A stretch of 64,000 bases of DNA from Cryptomeria japonica (GCF_030272615.1 NC_081409.1:872501927-872565926), one strand, 5' to 3'; shown: positions 23,333 through 35,506, counted from the first letter of the stretch. Translations and numbers: made by a program. The notes: generated by a model not told the origin, from the letters alone.

Positions 23333-24811
23333 TGTAGACATATAAAAATGACCATATTCTTAAATAGATATTTTATGTTCATTCCTCTATTTTAGTTAAA
23401 TCTAATTTAACTAAATCACCCACATTCCTCTATTTAATTAAGTAAATTATTCAATTTATTTAGTTAAATTCACTTAAGTTCTTTACATCATTTAATTGAA
23501 TAAATCATTTAATTTAATTATAACTCTTCTTCTAACTTTTTAATTAAATTTATATTTAATTAATAGTTTACCCCAAATTGAATAAATCTAATTTATTTAA
23601 TTTCCCAAATTGCAACCCAATTGAAATAAAGTAATTTATTTTAATTAATTCTATTTTCCCTCACCCACTTGCATTTTCCTACATCTCCCACTTGCATCCT
23701 AAACCCTATTCCTAATTTCTTCTAGAATCCATCTAATCCTAATCAATTAGCCCAAACCTATTCATTATCCCCTTTCCCTAAATTTGAGAAGATCACTTCT
23801 CAAATTTGGAGTAAAGTCTTCAAAAGGCATTAAAGCCTTTATCCATTCAACAAGATAACTTATTGAATACCCCCAAATTTGGAAGGACTCTTTACAAATT
23901 TCTCCCCAAAGTCCTCAAACCATTAATGGTTAACTAACCCTTAGTGGCATGGTTAGAGACTTTTTGACTAACTTAACCTCCATCTAACCCAAGGGTCTCA
24001 TCAAGCATTTATTGCTTTGACCGTAGTTATTCCTTTAACCTTTGCACAAGAGTTTACCCCTTGGGTAAAATCTTTATCCAATGGATAACCCTAACCTAAC
24101 CTTAACCATTACCTCCTAGGGTAACCATGAGGTATTCTCAAGCATTTAATGCTTCTTACCTCTCCTCTCAACCAGCCTTATGTTGACAATTGTCACCATT
24201 TCATTGGTGAAAATTGAAAACATGGATTGACAACTTTCAAACTTGACCCTTGATTAACTCTTTCAATCCTGACCATCCATTGCCCTATTTTTACTATAAA
24301 TAGAGCTCTCATTCCTCCATTTAAAAAAAATCCATGCAAGTTTTTAGTATCTCATTTATGTTCAATTTTATTAACACATCTAGCTTCTCTTTGTAATAGG
24401 AATAAATCTAATAAGCATTTTAGACTATTTCATTTATCATTAGCTTAACTCATAAACTAGTATATCATGTTAGGATAGTATTGCTACTAATCTTGTCATC
24501 TTATAATCTAGTTTATTGCATTTGTAGAATCATGCATAGATAGGATGCATTTTCATAACTAAATCAATCACAAGCATCCCTCGTTCTTGCACTTGTCATC
24601 CCTAAGCCACTTTTCTCAATGATTTGAAAGCAAAGGCATTGGCTTAAGGGACCTTGTGAGATAGAGAACCATAGAACCAACCTTGAAAAATTGAGTCATT
24701 TTTCATGACTCCATAAATTGCACCAAGAAGTCTTGTGGGTGTGTGGACAAGCCTCTTTGAGACCATATTTTTCACATTTTAAGTTTCATCACCCCGCTTT
24801 CCCCGCATACA
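23333..24811 (+). repeat. Internal complete LTR of the composite element
   Basis: Runs 1479 bp from TGTAGACATATAAAAATGACC to CCCCGCATACA, with the TATA box CTATAAATAGAGC near 24292. The right end is defined by the PBS four bases later. It is homologous to but diverged from the right outer LTR (27113-28559), especially in the first about 300 bp, so the two are related subfamilies rather than a fresh LTR pair. Confidence 0.75.
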
Positions 24812-24815
24812 TTTC

Positions 24816-24834
24816 TGGTGCCCATGAGTGGGGC
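24816..24834 (+). other. Putative primer-binding site
   Basis: TGGTGCCCATGAGTGGGGC lies four bases after the LTR end, in the position and with the TGG start expected of a tRNA primer-binding site. I could not assign the tRNA. Confidence 0.55.
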
Positions 24835-27097
24835 ACGTCCCCAAAAATAACATCAATTTTCATGCAGGTAGAAGACAACAATCACGCCAAAATACCAGAA
24901 TAGCGCATCTGAAACTTTCTGTAGCGCATTTGTGCTAAACTTTAGTGCATAGAAACCATCTTTTAGTGCATCTCATCTTCTTTCTGGTGCATACCCTTTT
25001 CTGCTTGTCAAACGCATAGCAACATTATTTTAGCGCATTCGGGCCACATAATAGCGCATAGGGGTTTTTTCTTAGCTCATATGTACAATAGTTTAGCGCA
25101 TAGAGTCGGCAGAGGCAAGTTTTTGTAGTAGAGTCAAAAATTAGGCTTGTGGGAGGCAGAATATATATGGAATATAACATTTAAGTATAAGTGGCATTTC
25201 CTCCTCTTTTTTCTCTTTCTTATACTTTAAGTTATATTCCATATATATTGTCAGGATGTTTGAGAGGGGTTTCAGACCTCTACGAGTTATAATGCAAAAT
25301 CTAGTTTTTGGAAAATCTAGGATTGTAAAATTTGTAACCAAGATTTGAGATTAAGCTTGTGGAAGCCCACCAAAGGTTTTAATTTTCACTAGCTTCTTTC
25401 CTTATAGGTTTTAACAATTTCTTGCAGGTTGGAGGAATTAGAATTGAGATTTGTGATTTATTTATAGCTTTTTTTTAAGTTAGTTAAAAAGAACTCACTC
25501 TCCTTTTTGCAAAAGTTAAAATAAACCTCATCATTTCATTTGGATGCATAAAATGAACTCCATGCCTTCCTTTTTGGTGTTTTAAAATAAAACTTCATCT
25601 TTTCCTTATTGCATGGTAAAAAGAACAACAAAACAAACCTTTCATTCCTGCAAGTTAGGAAAAACACTTCATTTTGGAAGCTCTAAAAAGAACAAGCAAA
25701 TTTACTTTTAGCAAGGTTAAAACAAACTTCACCTTCCTTTGGTGCCTAAAAGGATCAATCTCAATTCATTACAAAAGGAAAAAAGAACCTCATCTTCATT
25801 TTATGCAAAGCAAAGAGGGAAAACTTTCCCCTATCGACTTTAATTTTATTGACCAACATCACGATTTACTTTGTTGACCAGGCTTAATTTTCAAAGGTTT
25901 TCGGAAATACACACTTTGCTATGAAGGGTTAAAAGGAACACCATGTTTTTTGGAGCAACATCTCCAAGTATAAGTTAGCAAATCATTGTCTTGAAGGCTA
26001 AAAAGAACCTTGTTTGCCTTGTCTCGAAAGTGGAAGGTATATGCTCTCCCCTTAACTGGGTGATCAAAAATCCAAACCACTCTTAAGCTTTCTGTACTTT
26101 AAGCATTTACATCCTTTAGCAGGCCTGCCTTCTCGAGGGGTTGAAAAACTCTTAAAGCCATTCTGTGGTCAGTGTGAAGGGAACGACCTAAGTGGGAAAC
26201 GGCTTTGACGCCAAGTGTTCCAACCCACTTTAATCAAAAGTGAGAAGTGACGAAAGTCCCTTTCAATGGTTGCGCGCAGCGATTAGCCTTCCCCCAGTAT
26301 CTTTACGATACATAAAGCCTTTGTTCTAAAGGTTGGGAAGCCTCCTGAGGGAGTTTATCACTGACGGCCGAGTAGGAAGCCTGATTAAAAACCTTAGCAT
26401 TAGAAACTTTGAACCGAGGCAGTCGCCAAACATTGGCAATATTATAGTGCAAGGGTGGGGAATAATCCGCCCCCAAGATTACTCACCATATATCTCCCAA
26501 GATAACTACTCAATTGTGAAGCAATTCACTTTGGATTAATTTCTGGCAAAAGGCAAAAAAACAAGTGCCCCTTAGGGGGTGACAAGGTTGTTTGAGCTGA
26601 CGGAGTATCGAGACTAGTGGGCTATGATATTGTCAATGACCTTTGAATAAAGAGTCTATCTGGTGTGTCTTTTGTTGTAAATCAAACCAGTGATAATATC
26701 AGGGATTTAAACACATCCTCAAAAAAACATACACTCAATGTTTAGCATTAGGATGACCATTGTCTTCATGTGTGCTATGTATTCTTATCACAAATGTTAA
26801 AATATCTTGCAAAGTATCCAACAATCAAACTCAAAAGTCAATTCAAACAAGGAAAAATCATAAAGTGGAGAAGATTTCCAAATCCAACAAAACATCTTTT
26901 GAGATTATCGTATCAAATCTCGACATCAATTTCATATGAGTTTCATATCAAATTTTCATATCTGGAGCATCATCAATATCAATCATCAAATCTGGGACAT
27001 CATATCAACATTTCAACACACAACATCATATCGATCAAATTTTGACATCATATCTGACAAGATTGTCTTTGAATCAACATGTGATCACACGTTAACT
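24835..27097 (+). other. Second leader copy, no coding sequence
   Basis: Repeats 17765-19620 nearly base for base, with the TAGCGCAT cluster at 24900-25110, up to the segment ending near 26650. It then runs as unrelated AT-rich sequence into the polypurine tract CTCAAAGAGGGGAAAAA at about 27096-27112. The gag region is absent, so this half resembles a large non-coding retroelement derivative. Confidence 0.7.
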
Positions 27098-27112
27098 CAA
27101 AGAGGGGAAAAA

Positions 27113-28559
27113 TGTAGACACCTAAAAGTTGCACAATGAATTAAGTGAATTTTATTCATTTAATTATTCTTAATTCTTCCAATTAATTAAATTAAGATTT
27201 AATTAATATACCCTTCTTCTATCTAAGCCATTTAATTAAATTCACATTTAATTAAAATCCCCCTTCTAGCCCATTTAATTAAATGCCCCCTTCTAGCCCA
27301 TTTAATTAAATTTACATTTAATTAAATCCCCCCACTTACAAAATCCTACAAATGCAAGTTTCAACCACAATTGAAATAAATAAATTTTATTTTAATAAAA
27401 TTCTATTTTCCTCACCCACTTGCAAAATCCTACATCTCCCACTTGCCTCCTAAATCCCCTTCCTAAATTCTTCTATAACCTATCTAATCCCAATCAATTA
27501 CCCTAAACCTATTCATTATCCCTTTTCCCTAAATTTGAGGAGGTCACTTCTCAAATTTGGAGCAAAGTCTTCAAAAAGCATTAAAGCCTTTATCCATTCA
27601 ACAAGCTAACTTGTTGAATACCCCCAAATTTGGAAGGACTCTTACAAATTTTTCTCCAAAGTCTTCAAACCATTAATGGTTAACTAACCCTTAGTGGCAT
27701 GGTTAGAAACTTTTTGACTAACTTAACCTCCATCGAACCCAAGGGTCTCATCAAGCATTTATTGCTTTGACCATGGTTATTCTTTTAACCTTTGCACAAG
27801 AGTTTATCTTTTGGGTAAACTCTTTATCCATTGGATAACCCTAACCTAACCTTAACCTTTACCTCCTAGGGTAACCATGAGGTCTTCTCAAGCATTTAAT
27901 GCTTCCTACCTCTCCTCTCAACCAACCTTATGTTGACAATTGTCACCATTTCATTGATGAAAATTAAAAACATGGATTGACAACTTTAAAACTTGACCCT
28001 TGATTAACTCTTTCAATCCTGACCATCCATTGCCTATTTTTACTATAAATAGAGCTCAACTTCCTCCATTTAAAAAGGATCCATGCAAGCTTTTAGTATC
28101 TCATTTATGCTCAATTTTATTAACACATCTAGCCTCTCTTTGTAATAGGAATTAATCTAATAAGCATTTTAGACTATTTCCTTTATCATTATCCTAACTC
28201 ATAAACTAGTATATCATGTTAGGATAGTTTTGTTACTAATCTTGTCATCTTATAATCTAGTTTATTGCATTTATAGAATCATGCATAGATAGGATGCATT
28301 TTCATAACTAAATCAATCATAAGCATCCCTCATTGTTGCATTTGTCATCCCTAAGCCACTTTGCTCAGTGATCTGAGAGCAAAGGCATTGGCTTGAGGGA
28401 CCTTGTGAGATAGAGAACCATGGAACCAACCTTGGGAAATTGAGTCATTCTTCATGAATCCATAACTTGCACCAAGAAGTCCCGTGGGTGTGTGGACAAG
28501 CCTCTTTAAAACCATATTTTCACATTTTAAGTTTCATCGCCCCGCTTTTCCTGAATACA
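27113..28559 (+). repeat. Right outer LTR of the composite element
   Basis: 1447 bp, preceded directly by a polypurine tract (AAAGAGGGGAAAAA, ending 27112) and followed by the TSD ATACC. It contains the TATA box CTATAAATAGAGC near 28043 and ends CCGCTTTTCCTGAATACA. Confidence 0.85.
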
Positions 28560-28564
28560 ATACC

Positions 28565-28803
28565 CATTTAGTTCCAATTACATTTTTGTCTTTAGGCCAG
28601 AGAACCAATGTCCAAGTGTTGTTCTTTTCAATTTGTTCTAATTCATCTTCCATTTCTTTTATCCAATGTTCATCCTTACATGCTTCAATAATAGATGTTG
28701 GTTCGACTTGAGAAATTAAACATACATCTTCATTTGTTAGTCTTCCTCTAGTCATAACACCTTGATTCTTGTTTCCAATTATCTTATTCTCTGAATAATT
28801 CAA
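28565..28803 (-). pseudogene. Copia reverse transcriptase, N-terminal part
   Basis: Minus-strand translation contains EPTSIIEACKDEHWIKEME, DELEQIEKNNTWTLV and NVIGTKWV, the classic start of the copia RT domain (W..AM..E...L..N.TW.LV...GTKWV). The reading frame stops at the TSD of the nested element and resumes at 15162. Confidence 0.9.
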
Positions 28804-28842
28804 TCTTACATACTTGGGTTTGTTCTAATTAACATTCACAGG

Positions 28843-29935
28843 CTATTGTTCTTTAGTCACTATTGAGTTTTCTAATGATGCTGGTGTGACTGAGTTTTCA
28901 TTCTGTATCGGTGCAATATGTGTCGGTTCATTTATAATCATTTCAACTATCAATTCTACAAATTTTGTATATCCTCTAAAGTGTTCATCTATCTTCACAT
29001 TAGTACTCTCAATGATTTTATGTAACCTTTTATTGTAACATCTATATGTCTTGCTTTTAGATGAATAACCAAGAAATATTCCTTCATCACTTCTAGGATC
29101 AAACTTGCCAATATACTCATCTCTTCTAATATAATATTTGCTTCCAAATATTCTGAAATATTTAAGAGTAAGAATATGACCAAACCATAGTTCATAAGGG
29201 GTCTTACCGGTTTCACTTTTGATGTGAACTCTGTTGAAAGTATAAACCGTTGTATTCACTACTTCTTTCCAGTACACATGAGGTAGATTTGCTTCCATTA
29301 ACATTGTTTTTATTGCATCCAAAATAGTTTTGTTCTTCCTTTCCACAACTCCATTCTGTTGGGGTGTCTAGGGTGCTGATAGTTGTCTTTTGATTCCATT
29401 CACTTCACAGAATGTATTAAATTCTCTAGATGTAAATTATCCTTCTTGATCTGATCTCAAACATTTGATTTTCTTGTCGGTTTCATTCTCTACCATTTAC
29501 TTGAATATCTTGAATCTCCCAAAATATTTTGATTTCTCCTTGATAAAAGTAACCCAACACATTCTAGAATAATCATCAATTATTAGCATAAAATATCTAT
29601 CTCCTTGTAGACTTCTTGTTCTTGTTGGACCACATAAATCAGTATGAATTAAATCAAGAATATTATTTGATTTCTCAGTAATGCTCTTAAATGTTGTTCT
29701 AACTTGCTTTCCCATTTTGCCATTCCTTACATACCGGATTATGAGGTTTCACAATCTTAGGTAAATCCCTTACTACCTTAGTTGAACTAATCTTTATAAT
29801 GCAATCAAAATTCACATGACAAAGTCTTTTATTCCATAGCCAACTTTCATCAATATGTGTAATCAAACATGTTTTATCACTAGTATTCAAGTGAAAGATA
29901 TTACCTTTAGTCTGATTATCGGTTGCAATCTCCAA
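28843..29935 (-). pseudogene. Copia integrase, decayed
   Basis: The GAG-pre-integrase region reads WLWNKRLCHVNFD with HNPVCKEWQNGK, where the second zinc cysteine (usually C-x2-C) is replaced by W. The catalytic core follows: LIHTDLCGP (first D), MLIIDDYSR (second acidic motif) and, after a frame break and an in-frame TAG near 29370, VERKNKTILD (catalytic E). Downstream are NTTVYTFNR, TPYELWFG and FRIFGSKYY, and GIFLGYSSKSKTYRCYN, standard for copia integrase C-terminal regions. Frame changes near 29700, 29500 and 29350 make it nonfunctional. Confidence 0.9.
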
Positions 29936-30149
29936 TCCGGTTTTGTTTATGATTTTGCATTTCTCATTCTTGAACTATAACTGAAATCCTTTTTCGAATA
30001 ACTGGCCAACACTCAAAAGATTACGCTTTAACCCTTCTACATTGAAAACATTGTTAGTATTGTGGTTACCATCCAAAGATATAGTACCTTTTCCTTTGAT
30101 TAAACAAGCTTTATCATCTCCAAACCTTACTAGAACTCCATGAATTTCT

Positions 30150-30260
30150 TGATATCATAAGAATTTTCTTTTATCACCAGTCATATGATGCGAGCATCCA
30201 CTATCTATAATCCATTCATCTTTTTCTTCAATTTTAGCTGCCAGTGCCTACTCTACCGAT
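30150..30260 (-). pseudogene. Copia protease motif
   Basis: Minus-strand translation reads DEWIIDSGCSHHMTGD, the aspartic protease signature of copia polyproteins with the catalytic D-S-G intact. Flanking protease sequence (29936-30435) is recognisable only in pieces because of stops and frame changes. Confidence 0.85.
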
Positions 30261-30435
30261 TGATCTTCCTTTATTGCAACAAAAGCCCATCCGCTATTTG
30301 CTAGATCTTCATCTGAGTCATCTGTAACACCTTCATCTACATAGTAACATGACTTATCTTTGTTTTTCTTGAATCTATATCTCTGATATTCAAGGTTAGG
30401 CTTATATGATCTTTTTGCTTCCTCCCTTAGTCTTG

Positions 30436-31308
30436 CATGTCTATCAGAACATCTAGATTCTATATGACCAACTTTATTGCAATTAAAACATTTGAAAGGC
30501 GTTTTACCTTCATACTTACTTCATGCTAGACCTGTAGGCATCTTCCTTGCAAATAGTGCTTCAAGTTCTTCATTTTATCTCCTCATATCTTCAAGTTCTT
30601 TTGCATAAAGTGATTTCCAATCAGTTTTGTCAGATAATGTTGATGTTGATGATGATGATGATGCTTTGAAAGCTAAATCGGTCTTTATAGTAGCAACAGG
30701 ACCAAATTCCTCAAGCTCAAATGCTGAAAGTTTTCCAACCAAAGTATCTCTAGAAACTGAAGTATTAGGCATTGCTCTCATTTCATTAATAATAGTTACT
30801 TTCATTTTGTAAGTCAGCAGCAATGCTCTTAAAACTTTAGACATAATTTCATCTTCACTTAAGGATCCTCCACAACATTGTATTCCTAAAACAATTTCAG
30901 TTACTCTTTCCATAAATGGTGAAATTATTTCATCTTCTTCCATTTTTAAATTTTTATACCTAACCCGGTAACATTCTAATTTTGCAATTTTGGCAATGGT
31001 ATCTCCTTCATTCAGTGTCTCCAACTTATCCCAAATAGCTTTACCAGTAGATCATTCTGATAATTCCATGATTTACTGATCTGATAATGTGTTCAGAAGT
31101 GCTTCTCTTGCTTTGAATCATTGTCCATGTCCTTAGCCAATGTTGGTGGGTGAGGTTGATTCAGAACGAGAGCAACATAGCCATTCTTTGTAACATCCCA
31201 TATATCTCTTCCAATGCAGTTTAGATGTGTTTCCATTCTGATCTTCCATATGCCATTGTTAGTTCCATCAAGCTTCGAACTGTCCTTCCTGAAAATATTT
31301 GTTGCCAT
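30436..31308 (-). pseudogene. Copia Gag with CCHC zinc knuckle
   Basis: It starts at the ATG at 31308 (MATNIFRKDSSKLDGTN), shortly downstream of the PBS, and continues with ETLNEGDTIAKIAKLE, MEEDEIISPFMERVTEIV and SEDEIMSKVLRALL, typical of the UBN2-type Gag of plant copia elements. A zinc knuckle C-F-N-C-N-K-V-G-H-I-E-S-R-C (CX2CX4HX4C) is encoded at 30450-30493. Frame changes near 31050 and 30550 break the ORF. Confidence 0.9.
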
Positions 31309-31351
31309 AGGATCTCCTCAAGCTGTTAGGCTTCTACAAAAATAGGACTTA

Positions 31352-31363
31352 GCTCTGATACCA
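31352..31363 (-). other. Copia primer-binding site (initiator tRNA-Met)
   Basis: The minus strand reads TGGTATCAGAGC two bases inside the 5' LTR, the classic PBS complementary to the 3' end of plant initiator methionine tRNA. Confidence 0.95.
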
Positions 31364-31365
31364 AT

Positions 31366-32448
31366 TGTTAGGTCCTGGGAAGGACAACTGAGAGGGGGGG
31401 AGGGGGGGTGAATCAGTTGTGAATAAATTGTAATCCAAATGCAAGTTATTCCAAATTAAACTTAATGTCTGTAAACCAAACTTAAGTGCTGATAAAACAG
31501 ATTAACAAATATAGCAGTATCAGTTTAACTTAATGCATAAAATAGAAACAACATCCACAACACATAACACAAAGATTTTGACGTGGAAACCCGGTAAGAG
31601 AAAAACCACAGCAGGAAACCTTACCCACAATCAGATGATACTACTACAGATAGTATGTTATACAAATGGGGCCTGCACATGCAGAAAGGCCAACTGCCTA
31701 GAACTCACTGCTCAATCACAAATTAGGAGTCACACTGACTACACAATTGGATGGTTAAATCCAATGATAATGTACTGCTCAAAATAACATCTCTAATGTT
31801 GGATTCAGTACTAGTTAAGCTTTGAACATGAGTGTCAAAACACCTTCATAAATTTCCTTCAACCTTCAAATAATGTCTGCGTGATTCGCACAAGGATCTG
31901 CTTATTTTTGTGGTTCAATATTTGAATACACTCATACCATAACCATATCCCCGATCTTCAATAAGAGCTTACAATCATTTATACAAAACCTAAGATGAAA
32001 TGGATAGGTCAGCTCACTAAAGATATTACAATTAAATCAATTACAAATAAGTCTTGATGTAATACAACATGTCGGCTCAATACATTTACCACAATAACCA
32101 ATCAAAAAACAGTCTCCATAATGTGTCGTGTTGATCTAGAATAGATAATATGTACTGGTTCATAACCTAGACCTATCTATTGGTAAAGGAAAATATGTCA
32201 ACCCGATTAGACCAATAAGAAAAACACCAAAACCAAACTTCCAATCCATGTCTTCGACGTAACCAAATGATCTCCAAGTTATCATCATTGTCGGTGAACC
32301 ATATAACCTGTTGGTGAACACATACCAGTGACTGTGCATAAGCCACTAACCATACCGGTGAACATAATGTAAACCTCCAAGAAGACAAGTGTTGATATCA
32401 ATGACAAAACCAATGCAACACATGACAAAGTCATCCATAATACTAACA
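31366..32448 (-). repeat. 5' LTR of the copia element
   Basis: 1083 bp partner of 12347-13427, followed by the TSD AATAC at 32449-32453. Substitutions are scattered along its length, so the copia insertion is clearly older than the elements at 40.8-61.4 kb. Confidence 0.92.
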
Positions 32449-32453
32449 AATAC

Positions 32454-33848
32454 TACCTAAGGACTCTAGGTGGATAGCAGTTTTCAATGCTAGTAATTTA
32501 TGTATTGGTATATTTTAAGGTCTTAATAGTCGTTTCTTTGTTGGATAAGGGGCCTCTCTTGCACAATCAGATATAGGACTAACTTATGTATTGGTGTATC
32601 CTAAAGTATGGATAGTTGCTTCTTCTTTATATGGTTGCATAGCTGAAAATGCTAAGCCACCTTAAGTTTTGACAAACACTCATTATTAATTTCATTTAGT
32701 TGTGAAATTACTTTATTTAAAATATTGTGTATATTATTTTCATATAACATAGGAGGCTGAGTGTATGATATTTTTTTCAAGAATGCAAGTTAAAGGAAAT
32801 TTGCTCATCTTCAGATTTTTTAATTCACATTTGTACCTATAGTATATAGGTTCATGGTTAGATAAGGTTAGGGGAGAATGTTTGTCTTTTGTTTGTTTGT
32901 TATTTATTTATTGGTTATGATTTTTTCTACACTGGATTTACTAACTAGTGAGGGCCACATTTGGGGGACCCCCTCCCCATGGTTACATTTGTCATTTGAT
33001 TGAGGTATTAACCCCTCCAATTTTTAATCATTTCATCTATCTGTCCTTATCTCTCCATCTATCTCTCCTTATCACTCCGCTGCTTCTCTCTAATACTCCC
33101 TATCTCTCTATACACCTTATTCCTCCAATCTCCTTATATCTCCTTCCTTGTGCACCATCCTTATTTGTCCACGACACCAAGCCTACCCTTCCTCCATCGC
33201 ACAGTGTCCTACACACCACCCACCGACTGCCACCGTACACTGCTCACGAGTGCCGACACAATCATTTTGGTTGGGCATTAATACCCTTGCATTGTATCTC
33301 CATGTCTAAATTGCCTACCAACTATGTATGGGCCCATCAAAGTATCTGTTTGCATGGGGATTAACACCAACATACCTTGCAATATCAACAATGGTCAAGT
33401 CTTGACTTGCATTACCTACGCCATATCCAACCACCATGCATCATGCACACACTTGAGTGGATAAATGACCTACAACGATTCGAACACACAACACTCTGTG
33501 TCAACGCGGATTCAATAATGACAATTTGATCTTGTTTTTTGATGTATGTTTTATTCACATAATTGCACACCTAAAGATGCAAATACAATTTTCAATTTCA
33601 ATGTTCATTTTCCCTATCAAGTGTACACCTAACAATATATTTTTTCTTTCTAAAAATCAAACACATTTTCCTTTATAAGGTACACCCCTAATGATGGAAT
33701 CTTGACCTCATTCTCTAAAACACTATTTCCTTCATAAAGGTGTGTCCTTAACAATGCAAATGCAAACTTAATCCCTATCTATTTTTCTTTTATAAATTCA
33801 AAACCTTTTCTTTATAGACTTAACCTTGGTCTTCTTAGAATTTATGAT
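32454..33848. other. Spacer without recognised gene
   Basis: No domain is visible. A pyrimidine-rich stretch (33020-33190) produces a 138-codon open frame of low-complexity composition that I do not accept. At 33560-33830 a short block (ACACCTAA.GATG..., TTTCCTTYATAAGG) recurs about four times at roughly 90-100 bp intervals, a faint tandem repeat. Confidence 0.45.
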
Positions 33849-34217
33849 TGTTGAATTCCCACAAGCCCAGATAATCATCTGCAAGAATACCTATTACATA
33901 CAAATGAGAAATTGCACAACAAATGAGAATATTAAAGACAATAACAAGAATTGAATGCTTGATTGAATATTGCTTGTATTGCTTGATTTACAATGAAGGA
34001 TATGCAATCCTTATAAAGATCTAATTCTAAAAATAGAAACCCTAAAAAGAAATTAATAATTAATAATGAATTAATTATTAATATACCTAAGGGATGCCTG
34101 CATATTAAATGACTAAAAAAGCTTCCTAATTAGCTTAAGTGAAAAAAGAAAAGGTGACTTAATTAGTTAATCAATATGATTAAATTAATTAAGTAAATAA
34201 AATATTTTACTCTAACA
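33849..34217 (-). mobile_element. Short copia-type LTR with polypurine tract
   Basis: A 369-bp LTR with ends TGTTGAATTCCC...CTCTAACA on the plus strand, so on the minus strand it starts TGTTAGAG and ends TTCAACA. On the minus strand it is preceded by the polypurine tract AAGGGAGGG (34218-34226), which marks it as a 3' LTR. A TATA-like TTTATAAGG lies near 34011-34020. No partner LTR is present in the window. Confidence 0.75.
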
Positions 34218-34999
34218 CCCTCCCTTAAGATGAATTTAGGGAGTAGCTAAAAAGATAAGTGCATTAATGCAGCTACATGCAACAAAGACAACTACATGCA
34301 AATTTGGGTCTCGACAACAAGGCCTGATGAGGTACCCAATCACAATATGCAAATCTATGTAAAGTGGAGAAAAGGAGAAAACCTAGTGGGAACAAATCTC
34401 CTCTCCAAAAAGAGACAAATGGAGACCATGAAGCCCTCCAAAAATGTAGAATCTCCTATAAATGTTCTTCCATGGGAAGAATGAGAACTAATGTTGCACC
34501 AAAAACGTCAAAGTGTGACAAAACCAAGTACCAATGTCGACGACGATGAATCACTCACTGCAAATGATAAAGATCAGGCACGCTGACCAAGTATGGGAAC
34601 CATAGGTTACAAAAACATACTGACATGCTCAATAAAGGAGACAGGTCAAAGGTCCGATATTGAATTCCTTATCTACAATATAGAAGGATTGCATCACATG
34701 TGTCATCAAAAGACAAAGGACAAAGAGGTGTGGCCTTTTATGATAATGTGTGTACAACATATCTCAAAGAAGAAGATCCAACATGAAATGCAAGTGTGCA
34801 AAATTGGAAAACATGTAGATGATGTTGCCACCAAATGATGCCCTGTAGAAATCTGTGCAGACGATATGCCCTCTGGTTGGAATATAGCCAAGGGTGAAAT
34901 TAAGGAAGCCAAAATTGCACCCCCCGCCCCCCCTGCCCAAGGTTACCAATTGGAGAACATTGCATATAGGTTAGGTGAAAAAATAAAACATGTTCCCAA
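34218..34999 (-). other. Probable internal remnant of the preceding copia element
   Basis: Begins with the polypurine tract and continues for about 700 bp of moderately GC-richer sequence without protein motifs that I can identify on either strand. It may be 3' non-coding sequence of the element whose LTR is at 33849-34217. Confidence 0.35.
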
Positions 35000-35440
35000 T
35001 TTTTCTTACTAAGGCAAAATTAGTTTTTTTTAATTAAAAAGCGCTCCCCAAAAAAAAACTTTTTGAAAAAAAGAAAAAAATAATTTGTTTTTTATTTTAA
35101 AAGCACGTGAAAAAAAATTGATTAAAAAATTAAAACTCACATGCAAAAAAACTTTTCAAAAAAAGAAAAAAACAATTTGTTTTTTATTGAAAAAAACATA
35201 TGCATAAAAAAATGATTAAAAAAAAAAAAAAGCACATGCAAAAAAACTTTTTTTAAAAAAAAGAAAAAAAAAACAATTTGTTTTTTATTAAGATAACACA
35301 TGCAAGAAAGAAGTTTTTTAAATTAAAAAAAACTAATAAAAACATGAAAACAATTTATTTAAAAAATAAAAGGCATGAAAAGTTTTTATAAAAAAAATAA
35401 ATTAAAAATAAAAGATTTTAAAAAAACAATAATTACATGT
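35000..35440. repeat. A-rich degenerate tandem repeat
   Basis: A-tracts are interrupted at intervals of about 60-80 bp by CACATGCAAAAAAACTTTT and CAATTTGTTTTTTATT blocks, recurring roughly four times. It lies directly upstream of the plus-strand LINE. Confidence 0.7.
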
Positions 35441-35480
35441 GCATTGATAGCGTCGTGCGTGAGGGAGACTGCAGGATGTT

Positions 35481-35506
35481 GAGCTAGGGCACCGATGCCC
35501 TAGCTC
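35481..35506 (+). other. Perfect hairpin in the LINE 5' region
   Basis: GAGCTAGGGCA and TGCCCTAGCTC form an uninterrupted 11-bp stem around the 4-nt loop CCGA. It lies about 300 bp upstream of the first ORF1-like frame. Confidence 0.8.

Larger units (their letters stand above)
15168..28559 (+). mobile_element. Composite gypsy-type gag-only LTR retroelement nested in copia
   Basis: The block begins with TGTAGACACC, ends with TGAATACA, and is flanked by ATACC at 15163-15167 and 28560-28564, an exact 5-bp TSD in the copia RT gene. Inside are two outer LTRs sharing U3, an internal LTR with PBS (23333-24811), a truncated LTR (17057-17755), two copies of a non-coding leader, one gag gene and a terminal polypurine tract. 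No protease, RT, RNase H or integrase could be found in any frame. It is therefore non-autonomous and internally duplicated, either by recombination between tandem copies or by template switching during reverse transcription. Assignment to Ty3/gypsy rests on the gag domain. Confidence 0.82.
12347..32448 (-). mobile_element. Ty1/copia LTR retrotransposon, complete ends, interrupted
   Basis: LTRs at 12347-13427 and 31366-32448 are flanked by the same 5-bp sequence AATAC (12342-12346 and 32449-32453), which fixes both boundaries. On the minus strand the order is 5' LTR, PBS, gag with zinc knuckle, protease, integrase, reverse transcriptase, RNase H, polypurine tract and 3' LTR. Integrase before RT is the diagnostic Ty1/copia order. 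The RT is split by a later 13.4 kb insertion at 15168-28559, whose removal leaves a copia body of about 6.7 kb. Several stops and frameshifts in gag, integrase and RT make it inactive. The lineage within copia is not assigned. Confidence 0.92.

Noticed and set aside
32948-33364. 138-codon plus-strand open frame
   Set aside because: Pyrimidine-rich repeats of CTCTCT/ATCTC give a Ser/Leu/Pro composition without any recognisable motif or gene context.
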